Assembly: GCA_950295325.1 (NCBI GenBank)
Contig: OX485804.1
Span: forward strand, 66,748,033 to 66,812,032
Length of the DNA stretch: 64,000 nucleotides
Reading direction: 5' to 3'
From: Polytrichum commune
Taxonomy: Eukaryota; Streptophyta; Polytrichopsida; Polytrichales; Polytrichaceae
Shown: positions 21,195-33,110 of the stretch, in pieces
Layout of the letters: each line of letters begins with the position of its first letter
Numbering within the stretch: the first letter of the stretch is position 1
The notes under the pieces: model-generated
What the model was told of the DNA's origin: nothing
The model's database searches: none
Seen by the model: the letters and a program-made list of their open reading frames with translations, nothing else
Position numbers and translations under genes: made by a program

Positions 21195-23568
21195 ACCCTT
21201 ATGAATCCCTCAATTATCGCAATAATTTGTGTAAGGGGATTTTCAACCCTACATTATACTATCAATAGCAACTTGAAAACTTTATTGAAGTTCGACACGT
21301 GGGATGCTTTGATGCGAATATCATTATAAATAATGATATTTAAATTATGCACATTTGAAACACAATTAACAAAACCAAACATCGAGATAATATGGGTTAA
21401 GATCAAATGCTTATAAAATCTTAAACAACGTTAGGGGTTAATTCAATCCCTCTGCACATAGGTCTAAGCTTGCATTAAAACAAAAGGCATGGGTAGGTGT
21501 TGAATTTACATCCCTCTTGTACATTAAACAACGTTCAGGATTCATCCAATCCTTCCAAACCTAGGCAAGAGCTTGTATTATCGCCTATAAGTAGTAGCAA
21601 ATTGTTGTTTATATTGGAGTTTTGTTTCCATGATGGTGACATGTATGGTTGTGTTAATGCTGTTCAAAACCTATCTTCAAAAGTAAAGGTTTAAAGCAAA
21701 TGGATAAATATGACTCAGAACATCACTTTGATGATCTTAAATGTTTTGAAGGCTTAATTGTTTTCATATTGTATCCCTTCATTTCATTATAAACTTGAGG
21801 TCACATCAAAGGATAACAAGTCCCGGCTAAATCTTGTACTTGCCTCTAAGGGGTATATTTTACCCAGCCAAATAAAGATTAAAAAAATGAAAGGTAAGGT
21901 TACGCATATAGGGTAATTAGGATTGCCATTGACAATTTGATAAATCTTTGTTCTATGTCACCTACTTTTTCACCACTTACTGTCTTGAAGTATAATTTGT
22001 GAACATAAATTTGCTTGACTTTTGAAATGTTTATGGTTTTATTTTAGATAATTTTGGGCCTTGACATGAGTGGGGAGTCGTTTATGGGGTTTAGGGTTTA
22101 GGGTTTAGGGTATCCCTCTTGTGTCACCGACTTAATATTGCTTGCCTTATTACTATTTGGATACCCTACCCTCCCTTTCTGTCCATTATATTTTATGGGT
22201 TAATAGTGTTACGTAGAACAACAATTGGTATAATTGTTTGCTTGTTTGTTTTGAATTACTTTCCATTTAAGCCTTGACATGTATCGGGAGTTGTTCAGTT
22301 AACCATGCTTGCACCCCTATATGTCCACATGCTTGTTTAGGGTTGGGTGGTTATAGGGTTTAGGGTTTAGGGTACCACGTACGAACGCATGTGAGTATCC
22401 CCCTTGCGTCACCAACTTAATATTGCTTGCCTTATTACTATGTGGATACCCTACCCTTCCTTTCTCTCCATTATGTTTTTTTGGGCTAATAATGTTACTT
22501 GGAGCAACAATTGGTATTGTTTGAGTATTAATTAATGTAGGTAATGTACATGAGGTACTAAAAAATGTTTTCCCTCACGTATAGTACATGAAGAAGGCTA
22601 GTATAATTAGTTTATTTTGAAGTAAATGTTGATGTACGGAAGGGGCCCCTAAGGTTTAGAGAGAAAATTGACAATATTGAATTGAATGCAACCCATGTTA
22701 CCTAGGACAATAGATGTGCTACTATCATGGCCTTACGGTAATCAAAGTTTGTGTATCAGATATCAATACAATTATGTATAGGTGTGTATAGTTGGGTACA
22801 TTAAACATGTTGGATGGTAAGGCGGTGGCCAATGTAATTATAATATTAAATGCAAGATGAGAGGAGATAGCATGATATTATGGTCAATACCATTACATTG
22901 TATGCAAAATAATAAAATAGTTGCTAATTTAATTTTGATTACATGTATTTTTATACTCCATGTACTATTGTTGTTGTGGTGGTTGATTTTTCACAAGATT
23001 CTATAATTTTTTGTCTACGTTTTTTAAAATGTACTCTTCATATTATGTACTCCAATCCTATAAACCACCCCTCAACAATGTTTATTGCTCATATAATATT
23101 AGCCAATTTACTTTGTTGTATACCACAAATACATAGATGCCTTTCTCTTTGTCATTATGTGGACTCATGGTCTATGCATGTTGTCCACATGAATACACAT
23201 TCCATTGTAAGGCTGGCACACGGAATGTAGTAATGCTAGGTTTGTATTTATAGGACATAGTTGGTGGCTGGTATCCTATGTTGGAAAACGGATCCAAGGG
23301 AAAGCGATCAGTACTTAAGGGGACACCCCCCACCGTCGGGACTCTTTTTGCATCTCAGCTGTGGGTTGCGCTCTTGTAGTGTGCTCCTGCTACAGATTTT
23401 GTACAGGTTAAGATCCTGTTATACTCTAAACCCCAAATCCTGAGCCCATTAGGGTAGACAATTTGTATTTGGGTTGCACTCTCCTTGTAGTGTGCTGATT
23501 TTTTTAAAATTTCGGACAGTTATCCTTTCTGGTGCAATGATCCTATTTTAACGCCGCAAATCACGGAG
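21195..23568. other. Right part of element B spacer; direct repeat with telomere-like units, no gene seen
   Basis: AT-rich. Two diverged copies of a segment of about 190 bp lie at about 22085-22275 and 22345-22525. Both contain TTTAGGG repeats followed by CTTAATATTGCTTGCCTTAT and ACAACAATTGGTAT. A smaller duplication (GGGTTGC...CTTGTAGTGTGCT) lies near 23367 and 23472. No ORF here looks real. Confidence 0.6.
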
Positions 23569-24418
23569 ATTTACGGACGCGCGTCCGTAAACCTTAAACA
23601 TATTGGTTCATTGAACCTTTATTTGTTTGAGCCAATACTCATGTACATGGATGTTTACGGACGCGCGTCCGTAAACCTGCATACCTTTGGTGCCATAGTT
23701 CTGTAGGTCACCTACACCACCTGTCGTGTAGAGTACCACAACGACAATATATTACCATGGAAGTTTACGGATGCGCGTCCGTAAACCGTAAACCCCTTGG
23801 CGCGTTGGACATTGTATTTAGGCTAGTAATGATGTCCACAGAGGTGTATTCCGTCGAGCACTGTCTTTATGCTAGAAATGAGGTCCACAGAGGTTTACGG
23901 ACGCGCGTCCGTAAACCTGTAAACCTTTGTTACCATAATGTTGACCATGTGCCATGTAGACTGAGACTGCACTGAGACTGTACGGTCAAGAAGGGTTGGG
24001 AGCTCGCATCCCTTAGCCTACATCACCCTATGTCATAGTAAAATATTTTGACATTGATTAAACATTTTAGGAAGCGCGTATGGCCGTGTTCAATCCTCCT
24101 CAAATTTCATGAGTCGTCAGGGTTGTGTACACATGGCCGTTTTTGGAGGACGTCTTGCTTCCTTGAACTTGTATCTAGGACTACATTGATGTTTGTCATA
24201 CGGATGTTTATGGACGCGCGTCCGTATACCTATGTTGTGGTTGAGCATGATACTGAACTCTGTGCACGAGCCGATTAACGGATGCGCGTCCATAAACCAG
24301 TGATGTTTTTGTTGCCTCCACCTTCCCGCTCCTATGAACACATAAATGTATCCGTATGCGCGTGTGCTTGCGCTGCTGATGTTGTTACATGGAGGTATAT
24401 GGACGCACGTTCGTATAC
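23569..24418. repeat. Lineage B palindrome cluster upstream of the element B transposase
   Basis: At least seven sites with arms TTTACGGACG / CGTCCGTAAA occur near 23570, 23653, 23763, 23893, 24207, 24275 and 24395; the last three are decayed (TTTATGGACG and similar). They lie where element A has its 78-bp array, immediately upstream of the transposase gene. Confidence 0.9.
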
Positions 24419-24562
24419 CAATGCTAGCTTTGTTTCCAAGCCATGAAAGCCACTAGTGTTCACATTGTGTTTCATTGACAATAATAAGCGTTAGGGCTAT
24501 CCATGACATTTATTGAATGGGATATTTTGACATACTCTTCATTTGGCTTTCTTGTAGTGGCC

Positions 24563-27500
24563 ATGGATTCCAACGTCGGTGATAGTGGGGTTGATTTTTC
24601 GTCGGAAGCGTCAAGCTATGCTAGCGAGTTTGAAGTTGTCGTGGAACAAGATACTACAATTGGTGTCGCCAATGTAGAGGATGAATTCCTCCCACCATGT
24701 GAGGGTTATTCGCGGGAGCAGTGGATTGATCTTGATGTCGTCCTCCTCAATGGATGTGGCGTCCCCGTGGCTGATGGTGTTTGTCGGAACTCGAATCCTA
24801 CGGATTGTATTGATGCAAATCCCCTTGGGGAAGAAGATGTGGGGGTGTGCATTTTGAATTCCTTACATCCGTTGGAAGTGCCTTCTGGTTGGAGATTCTC
24901 TCTTCGTCGATGGCCGTTGCGCAGTGTTCTTCATGATGGTGTCAGCTTGTGGAATCATTCCCGCCGTTTTGATCAAATGCAATCCGCTTTGTTCTCCACA
25001 ATGCGCCCTAGAATAGGTCGGCGTAAATATGATTCCGTTCGTTTACCTCGTGAACCCACGCAACGTCGTCGAGATCAAACATTGGGAGATGCATCTATTA
25101 GGTCCGTAGCAACAAAGGATTGTTGTGCAAAGAGATGTTGCCAACTATTTCCCCGTGACAAGATCAAATCTTTGAGACAAGAGATGTGGCTCGCGGACTT
25201 TCATATGCGATCTGCAAAGAAACTTGAAGTCCATCGCAACATGCACCTTGATGTCGAAGGTCGTAAGGTTGTGACCTTGGAAAATGTAGAGATATGTTGC
25301 AAGGCATAGTACATTATACATGCAGTTTCAAAGGCAGATTTTTATAGGTTCCGGAACTACTCGATGCAAGGACGCCGTTCTCGGTTCCATGGCAACTCTG
25401 GCACAAAGAAGCCTAGGGAGGCAACACTCCAAGCGGCTGCAACACTATCAACCATCATTATGCCATTGGCAGATGCGATGCCACACAAGACGCGGACTCT
25501 GCCGTCGGGGGAAAAGGTTGTTCAGATGGTTTTGCCTACAGGGACAAAATGGAAGAACATACTTATGGATGTTAATGAAGTTGGCGAAAATGCTGGATGT
25601 GGGCCGATTTCATTGTCAAAATTGAGTGTGATCAAGAATCAACAATTCGCAGAATATATTACGAAGAGACCTGGGGATAAGTTTGCCAGGTGTTCTGCTT
25701 GTGAGAAATATAAAGGCCTTCGAGATGCACATCCCATTGGGACTGAGTCCCACAACCGACATCAACTGAAATACATTGAGCATGTCAACAACCAGGAGGC
25801 ACACCGTCAAGACTACTACAAGAATCGCGCATTATCGATAATGAGGCCGAATGAGGTTTTGACAATCATTCATGACAAAATGGACCATGCAAAGACGGCG
25901 TGCCCTTGTTATGCGCGGAAAATAAAGGCTACAGATGGATATTTCAAGCTTCCAATATTTGTCACAGGTTTGTTGGTTTTCACATTTATTTTTTGCGCGC
26001 CCACATACTCATTGTTAAGATTTACGGATGTACGTCCGTAAGTGTACATTTTTTTGCTTGCTTGGGGAAATTTTTGAATTTCATTCATATATACGATTTG
26101 TGTGGCTAAATGCAGGTATGATCGCACATGGTCATGTGGACGTGAAATATGCACATTATGGCTTGGATTTCTATCATGGCGACGCCAATCATACCGTAGG
26201 GTCTTTTGCAAAACTTCTACGAGATCTTGAGAGTCCGCCCACATCATCCTCTCGTGCTCTTTTTGTTGGATGTGGAACACCACCGATTTATGAGGCTGTG
26301 CTAGAGGGGAAGGAGGTTTGCCTATCTTCACTGCAAGAACCGCCTGAACAACCCGTTCTTGCTAAACCTTTGCCTCCAACTCTACACGTGCAACTTGATA
26401 ATTGTGCCAAGGACAACAAATGTCGATACGTATTTTGTTTTTGGTCATTGCTCGTAGCCAAGGGCATTTTCAAAGAAGTGTTTGTGTCTTTTTTGATGGT
26501 TGGCCACACGCACGATGACATTGACGCTTCATTCGGACATTGGAGTATGAAGTTGCACGAGGATGATTTTCCCACAATTCCTCTTCTCATGAAATCGTAC
26601 ATGGATTTGGATAATGTGCCAGTCATCCCGCATTTGATTGAAGAAGTGCCCGATTTCAAATCGTTTATCAAACCATTCATTCTTAAAGGAGGTGACCGCT
26701 TAGTGGGCCATACCAAGGCTCAACAATTCCGATTCTATATGCGTGATGATGGTCTGCCGGCCATGCAATTCAAAGTTTTGTGTACCTCCCCGAATTGGGG
26801 CCCAGAGGAAGGGATACTCGTATGGCGCCAAAACGAAGATGGCAAATGTATGCTACCTGATGGGGAGCCGAAGCCTTGCAAACCCAACCCCATGAGGAAT
26901 GGACCAGAAATCATCAAAGGTATATATGGATTCATCGAGTACTGGAAAGATTTGTGCGAGGAAGACATCACAAGACGTGTTCGGGATACCCACGAACCAT
27001 TGATTGCGTATTGGGATCGCATCCACTCAGCGTTGCTAGCACCCGAAGACGATAGACCATCATGTTTGACACAAGGTTTTTGGCCACTAAGCCGAGTGAC
27101 AATCGTGGAATCTGAGGCCATGTTCTTCAACAATGGGGACGTCCGTGAAGAGTTCGCGGCGGACGACCATTATGTTGGCCCTGCTCGTAATCGCCCGGCT
27201 CCATCATTTCGTGTGGCTATTGATTGCTACGAAGGTTATATGGTCCTCGTACGTCCTGGAGATGAGGAACATCCTAAACCGATTTGGTTGGTGAAAGCAT
27301 TGTCATCACCAAATTTTGTTCCAACTAGCCCAAATTTTCGTCAAATTGAGGTGGAATATTGCCGTCCAAGCACCAAAGATCAAAATGTGCTCCGCACATA
27401 TTTAGGGTGGGACACGAAAAAAGGTTTCAAATGGACAATGGACTCAGCATACGAACCAATATGGATAAACACGGATACCATACTTTGTGCTTGGAAACCA

Positions 27501-27638
27501 CGCAAAGGTTCCAAAACTGAAACAATGACCATCTCCCAAAAACATATAGATTTTGCCAAAGACAACTTGGCACGTATTGCTGCTGCAGAAAACAATGTCG
27601 AGAATGGAAATGAAGCAGAAGATGAAGATGGTGAATGA
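24563..27638 (+). pseudogene. Element B transposase-like gene with one premature stop
   Basis: Exon 1 (24563-25967) and exon 2 (26116-27638) join in phase 1 (ACAG/GTTTGT, ATGCAG/GT) and give 975 codons collinear with the element A protein. They share CCAKRCCQLFPRDK, CSACEKYKG, HDKMDHAKTA, LDNCAKDNKCR and VGHTHDDIDASFGHW. The only break I see is TAG at 25307-25309 where element A has TGG (CCKAW), a single G-to-A change. The 148-bp intron contains a lineage B palindrome (about 26020-26041). The ATG at 24563 is chosen by homology. With one nonsense codon in an otherwise open frame, loss appears recent. Confidence 0.75.
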
Positions 27639-27775
27639 TATTGACGTAGGTTTGGACCAAAGATATTTGAATGTGTATTGGTTTTTCATAAAATATATGA
27701 CATTGGGGTCGAATACTATATTAGACACATTTTATAGCAATTTTATAGATTACAATTATATTGCATGGATGCATT

Positions 27776-28042
27776 GATTTACGGATGTGGAATCCAAATG
27801 TTTTTTATGTTTATGTTTTTACGGATGTGGACCCTAAACTATATAATTATATTGCATGGATGCGTTGATTTACGGATGTGGAATCCAAATGTTTTTTATG
27901 TTTGTGTTATTACGGATGTGGACCCTAAACTATATAATTATATTGCATGGATGCATTGATTTACGGATGTGGAATCCAAATGTTTTTTATGTCTGTGTTT
28001 TTACGGATGTGGACCCTAAACTATATAATTATATTGCAGATG
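27776..28042 (+). repeat. Three tandem 91-bp units with lineage B half-sites
   Basis: Three near-identical units each contain TTTACGGATGTGGAATCCAA and TTTTTACGGATGTGGACCCT, that is, two half-sites of the lineage B palindrome per unit. They lie between the transposase stop and the element B terminus. Confidence 0.85.
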
Positions 28043-28240
28043 CTAATTTGCAATTTCGTGTCATTGGAATATTGTGTTGGCATAGTTTTGATTATCAACT
28101 GAACAATTACTATATTTAGAAACATATATATTCATCACATATGGATCTTTAAAACATTATGTTGCCATTGTTCCCCATGTTCCCCATGTTCACAATATTC
28201 GCATCCGAAACTACGGGTCCAATTTATTTTGAGACTTTCC

Positions 28241-28268
28241 AAAGTCTCCAATTAACGAATATAGTGTT
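28241..28268 (-). repeat. Element B right terminal inverted repeat
   Basis: Ends ATTAACGAATATAGTGTT, matching the 28-bp terminus of elements A and C with two mismatches. A hairpin (GAGACTTT...AAAGTCTC) adjoins it, as at the left end of element A. The expected left end of element B lies beyond the window; TAAA follows this end and would be its predicted duplication. Confidence 0.78.
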
Positions 28269-28525
28269 TAAAATAAGAGGACCCTCATTACTACTTATTC
28301 AATATTTGAGAAAAATCTAAAATTAACAGCCACTTTAATGTCCTCAATTGAGAACGTGAAAGTCGTTGGAAATCTAAATAACTCTACACACAATCCTTTT
28401 GTTAAATCCTAGTGTCTACACATGCCAAGATGTAATTAAGGAAGACTTAACTACCTAGGTACACTTGGAGAATGTAAGCTTTCAATGGAATGAATATATT
28501 ACTTGGGAAACGATCCCTTTATATA

Positions 28526-29574
28526 CAGTCTAACCTTGATAATGTCACACCATCCGTTTCACCAAAAAGAGTGATATAAACAAGGTGTGACATATTTGAT
28601 AATGTCACATTTTGAAGATTTGTGCATAATGTGATATTATAAAAAAAAAAGGTAGAAAAAAAATAAAAAATTACAATGTAAAAAATAAAATAACAAATAC
28701 GAGACTTCAATGTTTTTGAATGTAAAATCTAATTCAAAATTGTGAATAACAACAAGAGCACATCATAATGTGTCATTGAGATCAGGTAAAGACCTCTCAT
28801 TAGAGACAAAGAAGCTTCTAATGTCACATTGTTTTGTTGATGTTAAATGTGCAACACCAATTCTAATGAGTTTGTCATGGATTTTTTCCATTCCTAACAA
28901 CTCAAGAGTGTTGAAAATCTGAGAACCTTGGCTAGCCATAAAATTCAAAACATCTTTAGCATATTTTTGTGAAATGAATCAGATGGGCGCCCAAATTAAT
29001 TAACCAATGATAAACAACCCTCTAACTTAATTTACAGATTTTGCTAAACAAAATTGGGGATCTCCCTCTACTTCCCAAATGTGAGTACCTTCCAGAAACC
29101 CCAATTCTAGCTCCGTGAAGCAAAATTCTTTGGTTTCTTCTTCTTCTTGTGCCCACATGCATGAACACCGTGAAAAGACACACATTTGAACACAAGTGAC
29201 GGAAGGTGGGGTGCATAGAGGCCGAGAAGTCTTGACAACGCCGTGAAAAGACAACACCTTTGAGTGCCGTGTATAGACAACACCGTTTAGGGTTGGTGCA
29301 CGATCAAGTTCCAGGAATAGCATTGCATTTATCATAGGGGCGGCGCATGACCCTTTCGGCTACTACAATCTGTCCATCCAACCATCACATACAATCCATC
29401 CATACTTGGTATTATCACATTTACACTACGGATTTTGGAAAAAAATAGTGACATTACCAAGGGTGATAGGGATAATAACGAGGGAGTTTTACACTTTGAA
29501 AATCGGTTTCAAACTTTTAGGTGACAATATCAAGGTGTTCTATTAACAAGGGTGACATTATCAAGGTTAGAATG
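28526..29574. mobile_element. Pogo-like (Tc1/mariner) non-autonomous element, about 1.05 kb, TA flanks
   Basis: The left end reads CAGTCTAACCTTGATAATGT then CAC; the right end is its near reverse complement (GTGACATTATCAAGGTTAGA then ATG). TA lies on both outer sides (28524-28525 and 29575-29576). CAGT-type ends with AACCT are typical of pogo/Lemi-like elements. Additional internal copies of GATAATGTCAC lie next to both ends. No transposase frame is visible. Confidence 0.72.
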
Positions 29575-29576
29575 TA

Positions 29577-30671
29577 GTACATTAAAGGATGTGACCTTAC
29601 AAGCCTTATTGGCTTATAAAGGGTCATGCTCCTTCTACTCAACCTTTGATACTCAAAGGGTTGATCCGTGTCAATAGACACGTACTTGTATTCTGTACAT
29701 GTATACTTAACTGTATATGTATACGTATTGTATTCTGTAGCCTGAATGGTACACTACATTTTTAAATTAGGGGTTAAGGTCTTAGATGTACAATGTTCAT
29801 TGATTTATTTCCACTTCTATGATGATGTAACTTGAGGTTAATAAAAATGGGTCGTACAACCCTTGAGATTTTGTGGGAAATGTAAAGCATAGCACCTTAC
29901 AGCCCACTTGCATACCGCAAACCTCTGACGTTTTGAACATCAGGATCCCCCACAAGTTAGGGAGCCACCTTTCTGTGCACTTCAACATCGGACAACCGAG
30001 AACGTTCAACAAATGATCACCGAGTTCTACACCTATCAAACCACAACTCTCAAGCACAATAAGATAAATAAAACCAAGTTACCTTCCTCGTCACAAAATC
30101 CTGGCTTGCAATTGGTCCCAACTTTAATGTTGGTCTCTCATTATCATGTGTGAGTCATAACTTTCTACCGGAATGCTTTACCGGAACGTTGGACGTTTCA
30201 AAACGTTCGACACGTCTCAAAAACTTTTCGCACTTGCACACGTGAGGCTACATTTTGAAACATCGAACATTTCAAAACGTCCGATATTCAGCGTGTGCGA
30301 TTGGGCTATGACTTGGCTTTCTTTGTTTGAAAAGGCTGTAAATGCATTACAGCCCCAAACCCTCGAAGTTTGGAGATGCGACCAAGTTGCTTGTCTCTAA
30401 AATTTCCACTCAAGTACATGGTTGGATGTGTGGATAAGCCCTACATCACACTCTACAACATGTGTAACCTCGGTTCGCAAGTTGGGTGTTCATAAGTTCG
30501 TGGTAGACTGTGATTGACCTTTTCAGCTGATTCACCATGAGATTGTATTGAACGGTTTGTTCAAACCTAGACGTTGACAATAGTCAGTTTTAACTAATGT
30601 TCTGAAGCTTCTCCTCATTCTTTGTATTTGCTGTTGATTCCGCTTTGTCATCAAGGTTGGAGAAAGCATCG
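29577..30671. other. Intergenic, no gene seen; short inverted GTTTCAAAACGT motifs
   Basis: Probably includes the promoter of the gene at 30672. Near 30185-30290 three partly palindromic motifs occur (GGACGTTTCAAAACGTTCG, TTTTGAAACATCGAACATTT, CAAAACGTCCGAT). An upstream non-coding exon is possible, because CATCAAG at about 30655 could be an acceptor. Confidence 0.35.
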
Positions 30672-33110
30672 ATGAATGAATCATTGAGGAGGCGTGATCG
30701 AAATGTTCGCTGGGACATCTTTGATACCATTGAGACTACAATACAAGCAGCCCTGAATGCCTGCGTGAATAAGCGCCAGTGCAATCGACTTGCAAAACGA
30801 TTTGAAGCAGTTCGCGAGTCCTTACGGTCTGGCCAGAACGAAGTTCTTGAGAACTTCACGCATTGGTGGAATATTGACACTCTGCTCAAAAGAGGAAAGG
30901 CTCTGATAATAAAATACGAAAATGTAGAAACCATTGTTGCCTCCGTTATGAAGTGGAGGTGCAATCGAGAGGCGTTCAAGGAGATTCACAAAGATATTGA
31001 TAATTTGAAATGGGAACTAGACTTAGAAACTTTCGATCTTGCTAACAAGGCTGGTTCCTTCGAACTAATTACAGGCGAGGAGAGGGAGAGGGTTCTAGAA
31101 ATGGATGCAGAGGAGGACAAGAAAATGATGTTGCAGGAACTGAAAGATTTACATATCAATGGATTGGATTTGACGACACTGGAGCTGGTTGTGGATGAGA
31201 AGCCCCAAGGTAAAGTTCACTGGCCAGGTTATCTCGTCATAGAACCATCCAAGATACAGATCATGACCAGAGAGCATCATCGACCTCATGAGTCAAGCAG
31301 CGATGCAGATGAACACCTTGAGGTTGTGTACAGAGGCAAGTGGCTCAATTGTGACTTTCATTTGAAGCAATTCAAATGCAGTGAATTGGACTGGAATATG
31401 GAGCAGATGAGGAAGGAGGTGGATTCACTCATCAAACTTCGACATCCCCATCTCATTCAGCTTGTTGGATTTGCACATGACGAGCATAACTGCTATGTGT
31501 TAATGGAGTTGATGGAAACAGGATCTTTGCGACACCTCCTCAATCGTCAAAACGATTCTTTGGCGCAGAATCTTCAAACAATCGACATTATTCACCAGAT
31601 TGCGAAGGGCGTGCTATTCCTGCACCAAAAAGGCTATGTACATGGCGAACTCAAGTGCTCCAATATCTTCATCAAAGAATCCGATGGAGTTTTCGACGTG
31701 AAGATTGCTAACTTTCATTGTTTCCGGCACCTGGGGAAGAAGTCAACAACAGAAAACACAGTGTCACATCAGCCTGCAGGGAGCGCACCAGAAGCCATAT
31801 CAGATTCTGAAATCGATAATGGGGAGCCTACCGATTTTCTGCTGCAGAAAGATGATGTATACAGTTTTGGGATGACTTGTTATGAAATTATGACAGGAAA
31901 TCTCCCTATTACAGATGTCTCTGGTCGCGAACTGGTGGAGAACATCAAAAGAGGTTTCAGACCAAAAGATCTGCCGAATGATGTGCGTAATACTTTGGTA
32001 GCGATCGTCGAAAATTGCTGGGATCCCATTCCTGCGAATCGGCCCGACTTCGATACAATTTGTCATTTCCTCGGCATGAAGGGGCAGGGATATAAACTTC
32101 AACTTTGGCAGTTGAAAGCATCGCCTGGTTTTTTATATGGTTGGATGATGCACAAAGAACCCGAGGTAATGCACAATCAAAAGCAGCGAAGGGTATCGAT
32201 CCATATCACCAATAAGTTGAACTTTCCTCAATATCTGAGGATCAACCCCATGGATCTGGAACCGGAGCGGAGCATTGGCAAGGGATCCGAAGTATTCAGG
32301 GTTCAGTGGCTTGGGTGCACGTTTGCAGCCAAGCAGCTCCCATCCACCACAAATATCCAATCTGTGCAGGAAAAATTACAAATTTTGATGGAGCTTAGAC
32401 ACCCCCACATTGTGCGATTAGTGGGATTTTCTCATAATGTGGAGTCGGACCGGTGTGCTATCTTGATGGAATGTATGGAAACGGATTTAAACAAACTGAT
32501 CGACAATCCAATCCAGCATGCAAAAGAGTACAATTTCATCGATAGTTATTACTCCCGCAGAGGCCTTTCCATCTTACATCAAGCTTTGAACATCATCGCC
32601 CAAATTTCGCTCGGGATGTCATACCTGCACTCCCATGGATTTGTACATGGAGACTTAAAGCCCTCTAAAGTGTTGGTGCAATACGGTGGGGACCGCATGC
32701 ACATCAAAATTGCACACTTCGGGTTGTCTCAGTACACTTCGGAGCCACCAAAAAGGGACGTTCATACATCCATTTGGCGGGCGCCAGAAGTCCTCGAAGG
32801 ATTGGAGGGGTTCACCAACACGGCTCAATCAGATGTGTATAGTTTCGGCGCGGTCTGCTGTGCGCTCTTGGACAGGAGGCGTACTTTCAAGGAAGGGATG
32901 GAGCACTTCGGGGTTGGAAGTCTTGATGAACGTAGCAATCTACAAGATGCAGTGCTGCATCTTAAAGTCATATATTGTAGAGAGCTAGCGGACCTGATCG
33001 AAAGATGTATAATTCCTAATCCCTTTGCGCGGCCCTCCTTCAGGTCAATAAGTGAAGAACTTCCCTCCATAATTGATAAATGTCTTCGTGAGGCTGATGA
33101 TATATTTTAA
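30672..33110 (+). CDS. MLKL-like helical N-terminus with two kinase-fold domains lacking DFG Asp
   Basis: A single open frame from ATG 30672 gives 812 residues; the frame is open slightly upstream but without another ATG. Residues about 1-135 are helical, with VNKRQCNRLAKRFEAV, a pattern like the four-helix N-terminus of MLKL and plant MCAfunc/HeLo-type proteins. Kinase domain 1 (about 210-460) has HGELKCSN (E326 instead of the catalytic Asp) and NFH instead of DFG. Kinase domain 2 (about 530-800) keeps a glycine-rich loop, the AxK lysine (K554) and HGDLKPSK (D661) but has HFG for DFG. Domain 1 is probably a pseudokinase, and domain 2 lacks the metal-binding aspartate. This looks like a host gene of the tandem-kinase type known from bryophytes and lycophytes. 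Function is not certain; signalling or cell-death scaffolding is inferred only. Confidence 0.78.
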   Translation: MNESLRRRDRNVRWDIFDTIETTIQAALNACVNKRQCNRLAKRFEAVRESLRSGQNEVLENFTHWWNIDTLLKRGKALIIKYENVETIVASVMKWRCNREAFKEIHKDIDNLKWELDLETFDLANKAGSFELITGEERERVLEMDAEEDKKMMLQELKDLHINGLDLTTLELVVDEKPQGKVHWPGYLVIEPSKIQIMTREHHRPHESSSDADEHLEVVYRGKWLNCDFHLKQFKCSELDWNMEQMRKEVDSLIKLRHPHLIQLVGFAHDEHNCYVLMELMETGSLRHLLNRQNDSLAQNLQTIDIIHQIAKGVLFLHQKGYVHGELKCSNIFIKESDGVFDVKIANFHCFRHLGKKSTTENTVSHQPAGSAPEAISDSEIDNGEPTDFLLQKDDVYSFGMTCYEIMTGNLPITDVSGRELVENIKRGFRPKDLPNDVRNTLVAIVENCWDPIPANRPDFDTICHFLGMKGQGYKLQLWQLKASPGFLYGWMMHKEPEVMHNQKQRRVSIHITNKLNFPQYLRINPMDLEPERSIGKGSEVFRVQWLGCTFAAKQLPSTTNIQSVQEKLQILMELRHPHIVRLVGFSHNVESDRCAILMECMETDLNKLIDNPIQHAKEYNFIDSYYSRRGLSILHQALNIIAQISLGMSYLHSHGFVHGDLKPSKVLVQYGGDRMHIKIAHFGLSQYTSEPPKRDVHTSIWRAPEVLEGLEGFTNTAQSDVYSFGAVCCALLDRRRTFKEGMEHFGVGSLDERSNLQDAVLHLKVIYCRELADLIERCIIPNPFARPSFRSISEELPSIIDKCLREADDIF

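Noticed and set aside
28519-29335. ORFs of 60-102 codons inside the pogo-like element
   Set aside because: Short, without transposase motifs, and not continuous; the element appears non-autonomous.
30185-30290. Fifth palindrome family (GTTTCAAAACGT-like)
   Set aside because: Only three imperfect occurrences and no linked ParB-like, HAD or transposase sequence; may be ordinary promoter sequence.
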